Program-made: the position numbers and the translations under genes
Shown: positions 9,010 through 17,708 of the stretch, one piece after another
Position numbering within the stretch: position 1 is the stretch's first letter
How the letters are laid out: each line of letters starts with the position of its first letter
Notes under the pieces: generated by a model
The model's input: the letters and a program-made list of their open reading frames with translations, nothing else
What the model was told of the DNA's origin: nothing
Database searches by the model: none
NCBI RefSeq assembly: GCF_000226565.1
Contig: NC_016041.1
Span: 1,612,001-1,676,000, forward strand
Direction of reading: 5' to 3'
DNA from: Glaciecola nitratireducens FR1064
Lineage (GTDB): Bacteria; Pseudomonadota; Gammaproteobacteria; Enterobacterales; Alteromonadaceae
DNA: 64,000 nt

Positions 9010-9237
9010 TTATTTTGGTACCGAAGTAATAGGTTGATAACCTTCAGACTCTAGCTCGTCGTTGATGCAACTTAGCAAGAATTCGTCCATTGATAATTTC
9101 CCTGTTCCTTCATCTTCAGCTATTTCCATGCAGTACGTTTTATACTCTTGAACGAGATCCGCGTCAGCGACTGGACGATCTTCTGCAGCAGTCGACATAG
9201 CAAAAAGTAAGCTTGCGACTAAAATTGTATATTTCAT
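9010..9237 (-). CDS. Small exported hypothetical protein
   Basis: A 75-residue protein with a clear signal peptide (MKYTILVASLLFAMSTAAED) and a mature acidic domain of about 55 residues. The mature part holds two cysteines (TYCMEIAEDEG, LLSCINDELES) that could form a disulfide in the periplasm. I chose ATG 9237 because GGAG sits about 8 nt upstream on the minus strand. A longer frame reaching 9342 has no signal peptide at its start. I do not recognise a named family. It has its own terminator (8971-9004) and is divergent from the RimK-like gene. Confidence 0.75.
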   Translation of the reverse strand: MKYTILVASLLFAMSTAAEDRPVADADLVQEYKTYCMEIAEDEGTGKLSMDEFLLSCINDELESEGYQPITSVPK

Positions 9238-9433
9238 ATAATCTCCAAATAAATATGTATAGCAAACACCGTAAGTGTATGTTGTGATTGTGCAAATGCG
9301 AGCAAAAAAAAATGTTCTTGAAGGACAATTTATTTTACTCAAACTACATCACTTATCGCTTGATATAGTGCAGTTTAAGACTATATTTCGCGCGTTATTA
9401 ACCCAGCAACATTACACATACTTGGAACCAAAA

Positions 9434-10897
9434 ATGATAACGACATTAATCGTTGTTGATTCGCCGAATGAATTCAGTCAATTAGACTTGCGCGATTGTG
9501 AAGTGATTGATTTTGATAGATATTTATCTGAATTCCCCAAGCGTGGGGAAGGCAAAATGCGCGTTATAAACTTATGCGCTACAGATCGATATTTGAGCAA
9601 AGGGTATTATTGTTCCCTTTTGGCTGAAGCTAGAACGCACAAAGTGCTGCCGAGCGTCAATACTATCAATAATTTGATAATTGAAAGCCAAGAGCAATCC
9701 TTGCAAATGAAAACGATTACCTTACCAAAATCGCTGAGCGATGAGGTGCAGGATGGTAGTCATTGTGATGTCTTTTTCGGCATAACTAAAGCTGCGTCCA
9801 TGAACGCAATCGCAAAATTTGCCTTTGAACGATTTCCTGCGCCATTTTTACGAGTATCAGTTAGCAAAGAAGCAAACGCAACCGTCATGACAGTAGGGTT
9901 TGGTGACTGGCACTCCGCCAACACGAGTGATAAAGCTGAATTAGCTGATGCACTTCGCGAGTATATGGTGAAAACTTGGCGCCGCGGCAGCAAGCAAAAA
10001 CAAGCACGCTGGGACATGGCGATTTTGTGTAATGAAAACGAAGCAACGCCTCCTAGCGATGCTAAAGCAATTAAGCACTTTATCAAAGCTGCTAAATTAG
10101 TTGGCATTAACGCTGAAGTGATTAACTCAAATCAAGCCGCCAATATTGCTCATTACGATGCATTGTTTATTCGCGAAACAACGGCCATAAACCATCCGAC
10201 ATATCACATCGCTCGCAAAGCTGAGCAGGAAGGTTTGGTGGTTATGGATGATGCTACGAGTATTCTAAAATGCTGTAACAAAGTTTATTTACATGATGCT
10301 TTTAGCTATCACAAAGTGCCATCGCCACGCAGTCATTTTGTGTCTGATAATAAGATAGAGACCTGTCAAAAGTTAGCAGATGACTTTGGCTTTCCGATGG
10401 TGCTAAAGCTCCCTGAAAGCTCTTTTTCTTTGGGTGTATTTAAAGTTAAGGACATGGAGGAACTTAAACTCAAGCTTGAAACAATGTTGAGCGAATCGGC
10501 GCTAGTGCTAGTGCAGGAATACATTTTTACTGAGTTTGATTGGCGAATTGGTGTGTTAAATGGTCGCCCTATTTACGCTTGTCGTTATCACATGGCTCGT
10601 GGCCATTGGCAAATATATAATCATGATTCAAAAACCAATACCTCAGGCGGTTTTGAGACTTTGCCAACATTTGAAGTGCCAAAACAGGTATTAGATGCGG
10701 CAGTTAAATCTTGCTCAATTATTGGTAAAAGCCTGTATGGCGTCGACATTAAGCAAGCCAATGGCAAAGTTTATGTGATTGAAGTTAATGACAACCCAAG
10801 CATTGAATCAAAAGTTGAAGATTTATATCTTGGTAAAGAACTGTACATGATCATTATGCAGGAGTTTGCTAACAGGTTGGAAGCACGTGGGCGCTAA
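9434..10897 (+). CDS. RimK-like ATP-grasp ligase
   Basis: ATP-grasp enzyme of about 487 residues. An N-terminal region of about 190 residues specific to this RimK-like subfamily precedes a pre-ATP-grasp domain and the ATP-grasp fold. Visible ATP-grasp features are FPMVLKLPESSFSLGVFKV, the VQEYI segment, DWRIGVL and the Mg-binding end VYVIEVNDNPSIE. Such enzymes join an amino acid to a carboxylate using ATP. The true acceptor is unknown; RimK itself adds Glu to ribosomal protein S6. ATG 9434 is preceded by GGAA at 6 nt; a longer frame from 9275 has no ribosome site and no homologous sequence. It is followed closely by the GNAT-C39 fusion, with which it probably forms a peptide- or protein-modifying unit. 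Confidence 0.87.
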   Translation: MITTLIVVDSPNEFSQLDLRDCEVIDFDRYLSEFPKRGEGKMRVINLCATDRYLSKGYYCSLLAEARTHKVLPSVNTINNLIIESQEQSLQMKTITLPKSLSDEVQDGSHCDVFFGITKAASMNAIAKFAFERFPAPFLRVSVSKEANATVMTVGFGDWHSANTSDKAELADALREYMVKTWRRGSKQKQARWDMAILCNENEATPPSDAKAIKHFIKAAKLVGINAEVINSNQAANIAHYDALFIRETTAINHPTYHIARKAEQEGLVVMDDATSILKCCNKVYLHDAFSYHKVPSPRSHFVSDNKIETCQKLADDFGFPMVLKLPESSFSLGVFKVKDMEELKLKLETMLSESALVLVQEYIFTEFDWRIGVLNGRPIYACRYHMARGHWQIYNHDSKTNTSGGFETLPTFEVPKQVLDAAVKSCSIIGKSLYGVDIKQANGKVYVIEVNDNPSIESKVEDLYLGKELYMIIMQEFANRLEARGR

Positions 10898-10931
10898 TAT
10901 ACACGCAGGCGACGCTACGGAAGTTGGCGCA

Positions 10932-12089
10932 GTGAATTTGCGCTTAGCGACAATGCAAGACTTAGATGCGCTGGAAAGCATAGAGCTGAGTTGTTTTGAA
11001 AACGATAGGCTATCGCGCAGGCGCATGAGTTATTGGATAAAGGCCGAGCACGGTATTTTGGTACTTGCTGAAAAGGCAGATGAGATCGTCGGTTACGGTC
11101 TTGTTATTTTGCGTAAAGGTAGTCGCTCAGCGCGATTATATTCGCTTGCAGTTCTCGCCAAAGCGAGAGGTCAAAATATTGCGCCGGCTTTGCTAATGAA
11201 GCTTGAAGAGCTGGCATTGAATGAGCAAAGATTATTTATGCGATTGGAAGTTGCCGAAGATAATCCGGCAGCAATCAAAATGTATAAAAAATTAGGTTAT
11301 CGTAAGTTTGGTATTTACCGCCAGTATTATGAAACAGGCGCGGATGCGTTGCGCTTTCAAAAGCCTATACAACAGACGAACATGGCTAACACCATGAAGT
11401 ACTATCCATGGTACAAACAGACCACAGAATTTACCTGTGGTCCAAGTGCTTTGATGATGGCAATGAAGTATTTACAGAAAAACACTCGCTTCGATCAAGC
11501 GACTGAAATTGATATTTGGCGCCATGCAACCACTATTTTTATGACCTCTGGACACGGCGGTTGCCATCCATTAGGACTCGCGTTGGCAGGGCACGAAAGG
11601 GGGTTTGAAGTTGAAGTTTATTCAACTCAAGTGAATAACTTGTTTGTCGATGGCGTTCGCAGTGAGCATAAAAAGTCGATCATGCGCATAGTTGAACAGG
11701 ATTTTATTGAACAAGCAAAAGAGGCTGGCATACGCGTTCACAAGAATGAAATACAGCTCGCGCAAATCGAAAAGGCCTTGGCAAAGGGCTTTGGTATTAT
11801 CTGCCTTATTAGTACTTATCAGTTTGATGGTAAGAAAACGCCGCATTGGGTGGCGATAACACATGCGGATGATAGATGTTTGTATCTGCATGATCCCGAT
11901 GGCGGCGAAGGCTTTTACAATGAAACGGGTACAAGATTAGACCGCAACAATCAAAGCGATGCAGGGGAGAGCGAAGATATCGATTTGGATTATCAACATC
12001 TCCCGATTTTAAAGGAGGATTTTGCGTCACTTTCGGTTTTTGGTAAGAGCAAGTTAAGAACCTGCTTGGTGATAAAGCCGGGCAAATAA
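10932..12089 (+). CDS. GNAT acetyltransferase fused to C39-like peptidase
   Basis: Bifunctional protein of about 385 residues. Residues 1-145 form a RimI-like N-acetyltransferase (acetyl-CoA loop region VLAKARGQNIAPALL, then EVAEDNPAAIKMYKKLGY). Residues 150-385 form a papain-like peptidase of the C39/DUF3335 type. The likely triad is Cys169 in TCGPSA, His305 in PHWVAI and Asp321 in LHDPD. I chose GTG 10932 because GGAAG lies 8 nt upstream and the protein then starts directly with the GNAT fold. Starts at 10866 (TTG) or 10887 (GTG) would overlap the preceding gene. The enzyme probably acetylates and cleaves the same class of substrate, perhaps one modified by the adjacent RimK-like ligase. 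No secretion signal is seen. Confidence 0.85.
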   Translation: MNLRLATMQDLDALESIELSCFENDRLSRRRMSYWIKAEHGILVLAEKADEIVGYGLVILRKGSRSARLYSLAVLAKARGQNIAPALLMKLEELALNEQRLFMRLEVAEDNPAAIKMYKKLGYRKFGIYRQYYETGADALRFQKPIQQTNMANTMKYYPWYKQTTEFTCGPSALMMAMKYLQKNTRFDQATEIDIWRHATTIFMTSGHGGCHPLGLALAGHERGFEVEVYSTQVNNLFVDGVRSEHKKSIMRIVEQDFIEQAKEAGIRVHKNEIQLAQIEKALAKGFGIICLISTYQFDGKKTPHWVAITHADDRCLYLHDPDGGEGFYNETGTRLDRNNQSDAGESEDIDLDYQHLPILKEDFASLSVFGKSKLRTCLVIKPGK

Positions 12090-12139
12090 ATCGATATAAA
12101 ACATCGACTTTGAAAATCAACGTTAAATAAGAGGCAAAA

Positions 12140-12925
12140 ATGAGTTTCTTCAATGATAGTGCCGAAGTTATCGCATTCGCAGCGCAAATTGATTTGGATG
12201 AAGTAAAAGCTCAGTTCGAAAAACTTTTTATTATGCAGAGGTACCGCGATGTAATGCATATTGAAATGCCTAAGGGACATCTATTTGTGTTTGATTACGG
12301 CGTGCTTGTCACGTGGGGCGTCAATCCCGCGAAGCAAGAGCAATACTTGGTGAAGCTGAAAGCCATCGCAAAAGAAATGAATCCGGTCCAAATCGATAAA
12401 TACCACTTTCTTAAAGCAGACAAAGAAGCAACTCAATTAGCCATAATACAAGACAAGCTCGTGCTGCCAAATTTGAAAGTTGATAGTTTGTTAGCGTTAA
12501 GTCACGCATTGGCCCAATCGGTTAAACTCCAGCACTTCGAGTCACGCGCCGAGCAGACAATCAGCAGCAATCAGTATTTGACCACTACACTAGCAAAAAC
12601 GGGGACAAGTCCGATAAATCGAAAAGCGTTAGCAAAATTAAGAGCACAGTTTTTTCAGACCAAAAGTGACATTTTGCTGCAATATCGCTCGCTAGGCGCT
12701 CCAGAATTTGTTGTAAATTTTCCAGCGATGGAACAGTTGTATCTTGATTTATCGATGCACGTCGCCTTAAAAGCAAGAATTGAATTTTTAAATCGGAAGC
12801 TGCAGACAATTCAGGATTTGTATGACTTGTTTGCAGAAGAACAAAATTATACACATTTTTCTTTTTTAGCGTGGACAACGATTATTCTAATTACCACGAT
12901 AATGCTACTTCTATTGTTTAAATAG
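12140..12925 (+). CDS. RMD1/YagE family (DUF155) membrane-tail protein
   Basis: Protein of 261 residues matching DUF155 (the eukaryotic Rmd1 and bacterial YagE family). The motif HLFVFDYGVLVTWG lies near residues 48-61, a helical middle follows, and the end is ARIEFLNRKLQTIQDLYDLF followed by a single C-terminal membrane anchor (about 239-260). The family function is unclear; eukaryotic members are mitochondrial inner-membrane proteins. GAGGCAAAA precedes the ATG. It is 50 nt after the GNAT-C39 gene and is likely the last gene of that operon, which ends at the terminator 12936-12964. Confidence 0.87.
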   Translation: MSFFNDSAEVIAFAAQIDLDEVKAQFEKLFIMQRYRDVMHIEMPKGHLFVFDYGVLVTWGVNPAKQEQYLVKLKAIAKEMNPVQIDKYHFLKADKEATQLAIIQDKLVLPNLKVDSLLALSHALAQSVKLQHFESRAEQTISSNQYLTTTLAKTGTSPINRKALAKLRAQFFQTKSDILLQYRSLGAPEFVVNFPAMEQLYLDLSMHVALKARIEFLNRKLQTIQDLYDLFAEEQNYTHFSFLAWTTIILITTIMLLLLFK

Positions 12926-12935
12926 TATCTAAACG

Positions 12936-12964
12936 ATGGCTTAGTCAGTCTCTAAGCCATTTTT
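12936..12964 (+). terminator. Terminator of the RimK-like/GNAT-C39/DUF155 operon
   Basis: A 9-bp perfect stem (12936-12944 with 12952-12960) with a 7-nt loop is followed by a T run to 12964. It overlaps the last codons of the opposing sulfotransferase gene. Confidence 0.85.
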
Positions 12965-14452
12965 CTGTAAATAGGCAGCATAAGAGATGTGCTGACCTAT
13001 TGCTCGCTGATGCATAGGTTCAGTCACTTGAACTGAACTCAATGTCTTTACCATGTTGGCAACAGGCTGCTCGTCTTTTTCGCTATACCGAACCAATTGT
13101 TGATGGTTCAACCCGCAGAATGTGAGTAACTTTTCAATCGACAGCTCCGGTGCAGTGACTAAATTCTCGTACGTTATTTCAAAAATTTCATCTTCATCCA
13201 TTTGTCGCCAGTGTTGCATTAGATTTTTGTAGAGCTTGTGGTAAGCAGATAACTCGCCTAAATCACATAGATAAGGTTCGTTTGCAGCAAAGTGGTTTTT
13301 AAAAATAGATAGAGCCGTATCAGCAAAGTTTCGAGATAAATGAATTATTTTCGCATGCGGGAACACTGTTTTAATTAAGCCGATAGATTGAAAATTAGCC
13401 GGCAGTTTATCAATCACAAATGGCGTATTTAGCTGTCGTTTTTTAACTGCCTTTTCATAAAGCGTGGCAGCCTTCTGACAAAGCGCTCGCCCTTTCTCTG
13501 AGTTTAACTCCTGCATAAATAAAGGGTAGGGTTGCTGGGTGTGATGAGCTATCAGCTTGACTACTTGATTAGCAATAATTGCTTGCTCACCCAAACTTGA
13601 AACATCCGAATGACGACACAGTGTCTGTTCAAGCAGAGTTGATCCGGTGCGCGGTAATCCAAGGATAAAAATGGGAGTAAACGACGTTGTTCTGTTTGAG
13701 TCTGCTGCCCATGTCGTTGAATTTTTTTTAATTGCCTCAAACAGGGGAATTAAGTCTTTCACTTCATAATCACACATCGACAATTGAAGTTGGTTAGCAA
13801 TTTGCCAGTGCTTAAACGCCTCGTTCGTGTTTTTTTCTAATTCAAAAAAACGGGCGAGTGCGTAATTAGTGATCATCTGCAGCGGCTTTTTATTTGGCGC
13901 GTTATTCGCAAGATCAGGTATTTTATTATTGATTTCGCACAGTGCGTTATACGCGGGCGCAATATCTTGCAGTTGACTAAGGTTTAGCCTTAGCAACCAC
14001 GCATAGCTACTTAATAGCATGTCATGGGAATAAACAATGCATTCTGCGGCGAGATTGTCCGCTTTGTTCAATTGTCCAATTTCCTTATAAAAGTTAGCTG
14101 CTCGATAGATTACCTCAGGATGCTTAGGAAATTGCTTGAGTGCAAAACTGATAACGGTTTCAACATCACTGAATGAATTAACCGCTTCGAAAGCATCGGC
14201 TAATCTAAAAAGCGGTTCATGCTGAGCAGGCAGTAGCTGGCAGGCTTTAGAGAGTTGCTGAATAGCTGCGTCAAACTCTTCTACAGTGAGCAACGCTGAA
14301 CCAAAATAAAAGTAGATGTCACCGCGCGTCGGCGCCAAGATTTGTAATTCTGAAAAAAGATTAAATGCACGTTTAAAATCACCGCTGTTAACGGCATTTT
14401 GAGCAGAATTTAGCTGTTGTTCAAAAAACGCTGGTGTACCTTGACTAGCCAA
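12941..14452 (-). CDS. TPR-sulfotransferase fusion protein
   Basis: Protein of 503 residues. The N-terminal half (about 10-250) contains tetratricopeptide-like helical repeats (FNLFSELQILAPTRGDIYFY; ALKQFPKHPEVIYRAANFYK). The C-terminal half is a sulfotransferase domain with the PAPS-binding loop FILGLPRTGSTLLEQ near residue 265 and the second PAPS region KIIHLSRNFADTALS. Such enzymes transfer sulfate from PAPS; the acceptor here is unknown, possibly a peptide or glycan held by the TPR part. No signal peptide is present, so it is cytoplasmic. It lies just downstream of the TonB-dependent receptor on the same strand, but a terminator separates them (14557-14589). Confidence 0.9.
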   Translation of the reverse strand: MASQGTPAFFEQQLNSAQNAVNSGDFKRAFNLFSELQILAPTRGDIYFYFGSALLTVEEFDAAIQQLSKACQLLPAQHEPLFRLADAFEAVNSFSDVETVISFALKQFPKHPEVIYRAANFYKEIGQLNKADNLAAECIVYSHDMLLSSYAWLLRLNLSQLQDIAPAYNALCEINNKIPDLANNAPNKKPLQMITNYALARFFELEKNTNEAFKHWQIANQLQLSMCDYEVKDLIPLFEAIKKNSTTWAADSNRTTSFTPIFILGLPRTGSTLLEQTLCRHSDVSSLGEQAIIANQVVKLIAHHTQQPYPLFMQELNSEKGRALCQKAATLYEKAVKKRQLNTPFVIDKLPANFQSIGLIKTVFPHAKIIHLSRNFADTALSIFKNHFAANEPYLCDLGELSAYHKLYKNLMQHWRQMDEDEIFEITYENLVTAPELSIEKLLTFCGLNHQQLVRYSEKDEQPVANMVKTLSSVQVTEPMHQRAIGQHISYAAYLQKNGLETD

Positions 14453-14556
14453 AAAATAACCCTCCGTTTATTAATTTTGTAAAAAATTTGCGAAACCAAA
14501 AATCATATAGATAAAAGTGCCATACAGCACACCATTAATAAAGCAAAACTCAAGCT

Positions 14557-14589
14557 AAAAAAAAGCCTTGTCGGATTAGGACAAGGCTT
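14557..14589 (-). terminator. Terminator of the TonB-dependent receptor gene
   Basis: On the minus strand a 10-bp perfect stem (14580-14589 with 14563-14572) with a 7-nt loop is followed by an eight-base T run (14557-14564 read as A on plus). It lies 19 nt after the receptor stop codon. Confidence 0.92.
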
Positions 14590-14607
14590 TCGTACAGCGA
14601 TTACTGC

Positions 14608-17253
14608 TTAGAAGCTATAAGATGCTTGTAAGTAGTAGAAACCACCGTTAATGCCAAATGGAGAAGTTTCATAGTAGATACCGCCCCAGTTATTGTTTGG
14701 AATACCAACACTGTCTGGTATGTTAATGCGTTCTGCATCCTGGTCAAAGATGTTTTGTGCACCGGCTGTAAGCGTAAATTCTTCAGTTAAGAAATAACTA
14801 AACTCGAAGTCTACGGTTACCGCAGCATCTGCTGTAATTGCAGTTGCGTCGAAATCGACGTGAACACCTTGATACTCTCCAAAGTAGTTAACGCGTGTAA
14901 AGAAAGAAAAGTCGTCCATGCTTTGTGCCCATGTTGCCGTAGCACGATGGTTTGGAAGGTCTTCTTCTAAACGTTTAACTTTAAAGTCACCTGTGATTGC
15001 ACTAAATCTGTCAACTTCAGTCTCATTCCAGTTGTACGCTAGACTAAAGGTAGAATTTCCGCCCATTAACTCAGTCGCGTAGTTAGCAACTAAATCAATA
15101 CCCGTTGTTGTCGTATCGAAATCGTTAGTAAAGAAACTCACCTGTGCCAAGCCATCTACGTTTGGAACACCTGCTGCCTTCAACGTTGCTTTGTTGTCGT
15201 CAGTTAGGTTAATTTTTTCAGATTGGCTAATACGGTCTTCAACTTGGATGTTGTAGTAATCGAGTGTGATGAAAACATCACCCAAGGTGTATACTGCACC
15301 CAATGTATAACTTTTTGATTCTTCTGGCGTTAGTTCTGTACCGCCTAGTTCAACTGAAATTGGGTTAGTAGGAGGAAGTAACGCAGAGTCAACCAATACG
15401 CCGCTGCTTAGGTTCGTTTGCACGTTACTAACGTTAGCTTGACCAACAGTAGGGGCTCTAAAACCAGTGCTATATGAACTTCTCAAAGACAAGTCATCAG
15501 TGACATGGTATTGACCTGAAACTTTGAAGTTTGTTGTTGTGCCGAATGTATCGTAATCTTCGAAACGAACCGCAAGACCCATCAAGAATGCTTCTGTGAA
15601 TGGTACTTCTGTATCCACGTATAGCGCATAGTTACGGCGAGTTGAAACGCCTTGGTCAGAAGGTTTGAAACCTGGGAAACCGTTTGAGCCAACGCTGAAG
15701 CCTTGGTCAAATAGTGGGCCATTTTCAAACGAAGCAACGTCGCCAGCAACAACTTCGAAGCTCTCTTCGCGCCATTCAAAACCACCTGCAATATTCACTT
15801 CGCTGTATAAATCGAAGTCAAACTGTTTAACCATATCTAGGTTAAAGCTTTTTTCTAACTGAATGTATTTACCAGGAGAAAAATCACGCGGTGTGTCAGG
15901 TCCTAACGAAGAGTTCAAAGTATCAAAAATCTGGAACTGTGACTCACTGCGACCCACTGAACCGCTGACATCGTAGAACCAACCTTCAGCAACGCCACCT
16001 TTGATCTCACCTTTTGTACCGATGGTCAATGATGTATCAGTAATGTTCCCACCAAAGTTTGGTGTAAAACCTCCTGGAAGATTCAAGTTATGAGCAAAAC
16101 AGTTTGCGCCAGCTAGTTGGCCTAAAGCAGTTGCGTCAGGCAAACCATTTGCACCAACCTCTACCACTGGGCAGTTTAACTGCTGTCCCAAACCATCTAA
16201 TGAACCAACAAGAATAGTTGACGGAGCCGCATCCCACGCAGCTTGTCCTGTTGGATCGTCATCACCTGGACGATATCCAGCAGTGCCGTCAACATTGCGC
16301 ACGATGCCACCGTAAACGCCTGGGCGAGTGGTTGGGTTACGATAGTAAAAACCACCACGCACATCACGTTCAGAGTAGTTACCGAACATGTAGAATTCTT
16401 TATCGTCACCTAAATCAAGGCCAACATTACCAAAAATTGAAATGTCATCCTTAACTTCAGGAGAACCCCAGATTTGTGCTGGGTTTGCAACGTCTAGTCC
16501 TGCTGCTTCAAACGCAGTGGCATCAGCGCGCTGCACGCTTCGACTTGTTGCATCTGCATTTTTATACTGGAAGCTTAGGTTAGCAAAACCATCCGACGTG
16601 AATGGTAGACCAACATTGCCTGATAATTGAGTTGTATCGCCATCACCTTCGTAATATGAACCATGACGAAGAGCTAACGTTCCACCTTCCGCGCTGTCTT
16701 TCAAGACAAAGTTCATTACACCTGCAATCGCATCAGAACCGTACTGTGCAGCTGCACCGTCACGAAGCACTTCAACCTGCTTCAATGCAATACTAGGAAT
16801 AACGCTGATATCAGGGCCTTGAGCACCATCGTTGATACCACCACCTAAAAAGGCAATAACTGATGAACGGTGACGGCGTTTACCGTTTAATAATACAAGT
16901 GTACTATCTGCTGATAAACCACGAAGGTTAGCTGGACGCACTAGGGTTGCTGCATCACTTATCGGGTTTGCATGAACGTTCAATGAAGGAACAGTGCCCT
17001 TCAACAGTTCTAGCATGTCTGTGTTGCCGCCTTTGCCGAGTTCGTCGCCACCGATAATATCGATAGGAACCGGCGAATCAGCAATTGAACGTGGTGCTGC
17101 ACGACTACCAACAACAGCGATTTTTTCAACAGCTGCAGCCTTCTTAGCGTCTTCTTGTGCAACAGCAGGTAAAGCAAGAGTAAGCGATGCTGCGGCACTA
17201 ACTGCCAGACCAACACGCACACTTCTTGTTAATAGTGTGAGGTTATTTTTCAT
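14608..17253 (-). CDS. TonB-dependent outer-membrane receptor
   Basis: Outer-membrane active transporter of 881 residues. A signal peptide ends near PAVAQEDA. The plug domain follows, with KIAVVGSRA, the SPVPIDIIGGDEL start and the conserved RPANLRGLSADSTLVLLNGKR-like region. A long 22-stranded barrel occupies the remainder and ends in the C-terminal aromatic signature YYLQASYSF. The plug sequence and size resemble the large family of Alteromonadales receptors for peptides, sugars or siderophores; the ligand cannot be told from sequence. Its neighbours are an M49-like peptidase lipoprotein upstream and a sulfotransferase downstream, so a peptide ligand is possible. A candidate -10 element (TATAAT on the minus strand, 17376-17371) lies about 118 nt before the start. 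Confidence 0.93.
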   Translation of the reverse strand: MKNNLTLLTRSVRVGLAVSAAASLTLALPAVAQEDAKKAAAVEKIAVVGSRAAPRSIADSPVPIDIIGGDELGKGGNTDMLELLKGTVPSLNVHANPISDAATLVRPANLRGLSADSTLVLLNGKRRHRSSVIAFLGGGINDGAQGPDISVIPSIALKQVEVLRDGAAAQYGSDAIAGVMNFVLKDSAEGGTLALRHGSYYEGDGDTTQLSGNVGLPFTSDGFANLSFQYKNADATSRSVQRADATAFEAAGLDVANPAQIWGSPEVKDDISIFGNVGLDLGDDKEFYMFGNYSERDVRGGFYYRNPTTRPGVYGGIVRNVDGTAGYRPGDDDPTGQAAWDAAPSTILVGSLDGLGQQLNCPVVEVGANGLPDATALGQLAGANCFAHNLNLPGGFTPNFGGNITDTSLTIGTKGEIKGGVAEGWFYDVSGSVGRSESQFQIFDTLNSSLGPDTPRDFSPGKYIQLEKSFNLDMVKQFDFDLYSEVNIAGGFEWREESFEVVAGDVASFENGPLFDQGFSVGSNGFPGFKPSDQGVSTRRNYALYVDTEVPFTEAFLMGLAVRFEDYDTFGTTTNFKVSGQYHVTDDLSLRSSYSTGFRAPTVGQANVSNVQTNLSSGVLVDSALLPPTNPISVELGGTELTPEESKSYTLGAVYTLGDVFITLDYYNIQVEDRISQSEKINLTDDNKATLKAAGVPNVDGLAQVSFFTNDFDTTTTGIDLVANYATELMGGNSTFSLAYNWNETEVDRFSAITGDFKVKRLEEDLPNHRATATWAQSMDDFSFFTRVNYFGEYQGVHVDFDATAITADAAVTVDFEFSYFLTEEFTLTAGAQNIFDQDAERINIPDSVGIPNNNWGGIYYETSPFGINGGFYYLQASYSF

Positions 17254-17708
17254 GTGTTATCCCAAATATTGTTAAAATTCCAAACAGATAAGTTGCGTGT
17301 TGTTATTTTTATTATTCGCAATCTTTTAAACAGCGTTTTTCCGTACAACTTTTCTTAGTTGTCGTTATATATTATACGCTGACCGTATAGGTATACCGTG
17401 CTTAAGCTTAAATTACAAACAATACAAATAAATATTTTGTTACAAATTAGGGCGGATGAAATAAAAAAAACTGTTTTTTTTACATATGTTTAAGATGTCT
17501 TTGCCCTTTTATGGTGCGGCTTATAAGAGAGGATTCTTTTTTTGAGATATGAAAAAATGAAGTGACAAATAGGCTTTTTTATAATGTTATAAAAAAAACT
17601 AATAAACAGAAAAATAAGGTACAAAAAAACGCCAAAAAAGTTGGCGTTTCTTTTAACTTAATAAAAAGTTAGCAATTTAAAGCATAAAATTTAGCTTTTT
17701 GTTGCAGC
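17254..17708. other. 455-nt AT-rich intergenic region
   Basis: No coding frame of substance is seen. The receptor-proximal part holds a candidate minus-strand -10 (TATAAT at 17376-17371) without a recognisable -35. Beside it is a small palindromic patch (GGTATACC at 17390-17397) that could be an operator. The far part holds homopolymer A/T runs and the terminator of the M49-like gene (17623-17648). Confidence 0.5.
17623..17648 (-). terminator. Terminator of the M49-like peptidase gene
   Basis: An 8-bp stem (17628-17635 with 17641-17648) closes a 5-nt loop and, on the minus strand, is followed by seven T (17623-17629). A T-rich stretch on the other side could make it work in both directions. 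Confidence 0.85.

Noticed and set aside
9238-9342. N-terminal extension of the small exported protein
   Set aside because: The extension hides the signal peptide, and a good Shine-Dalgarno precedes the ATG at 9237.
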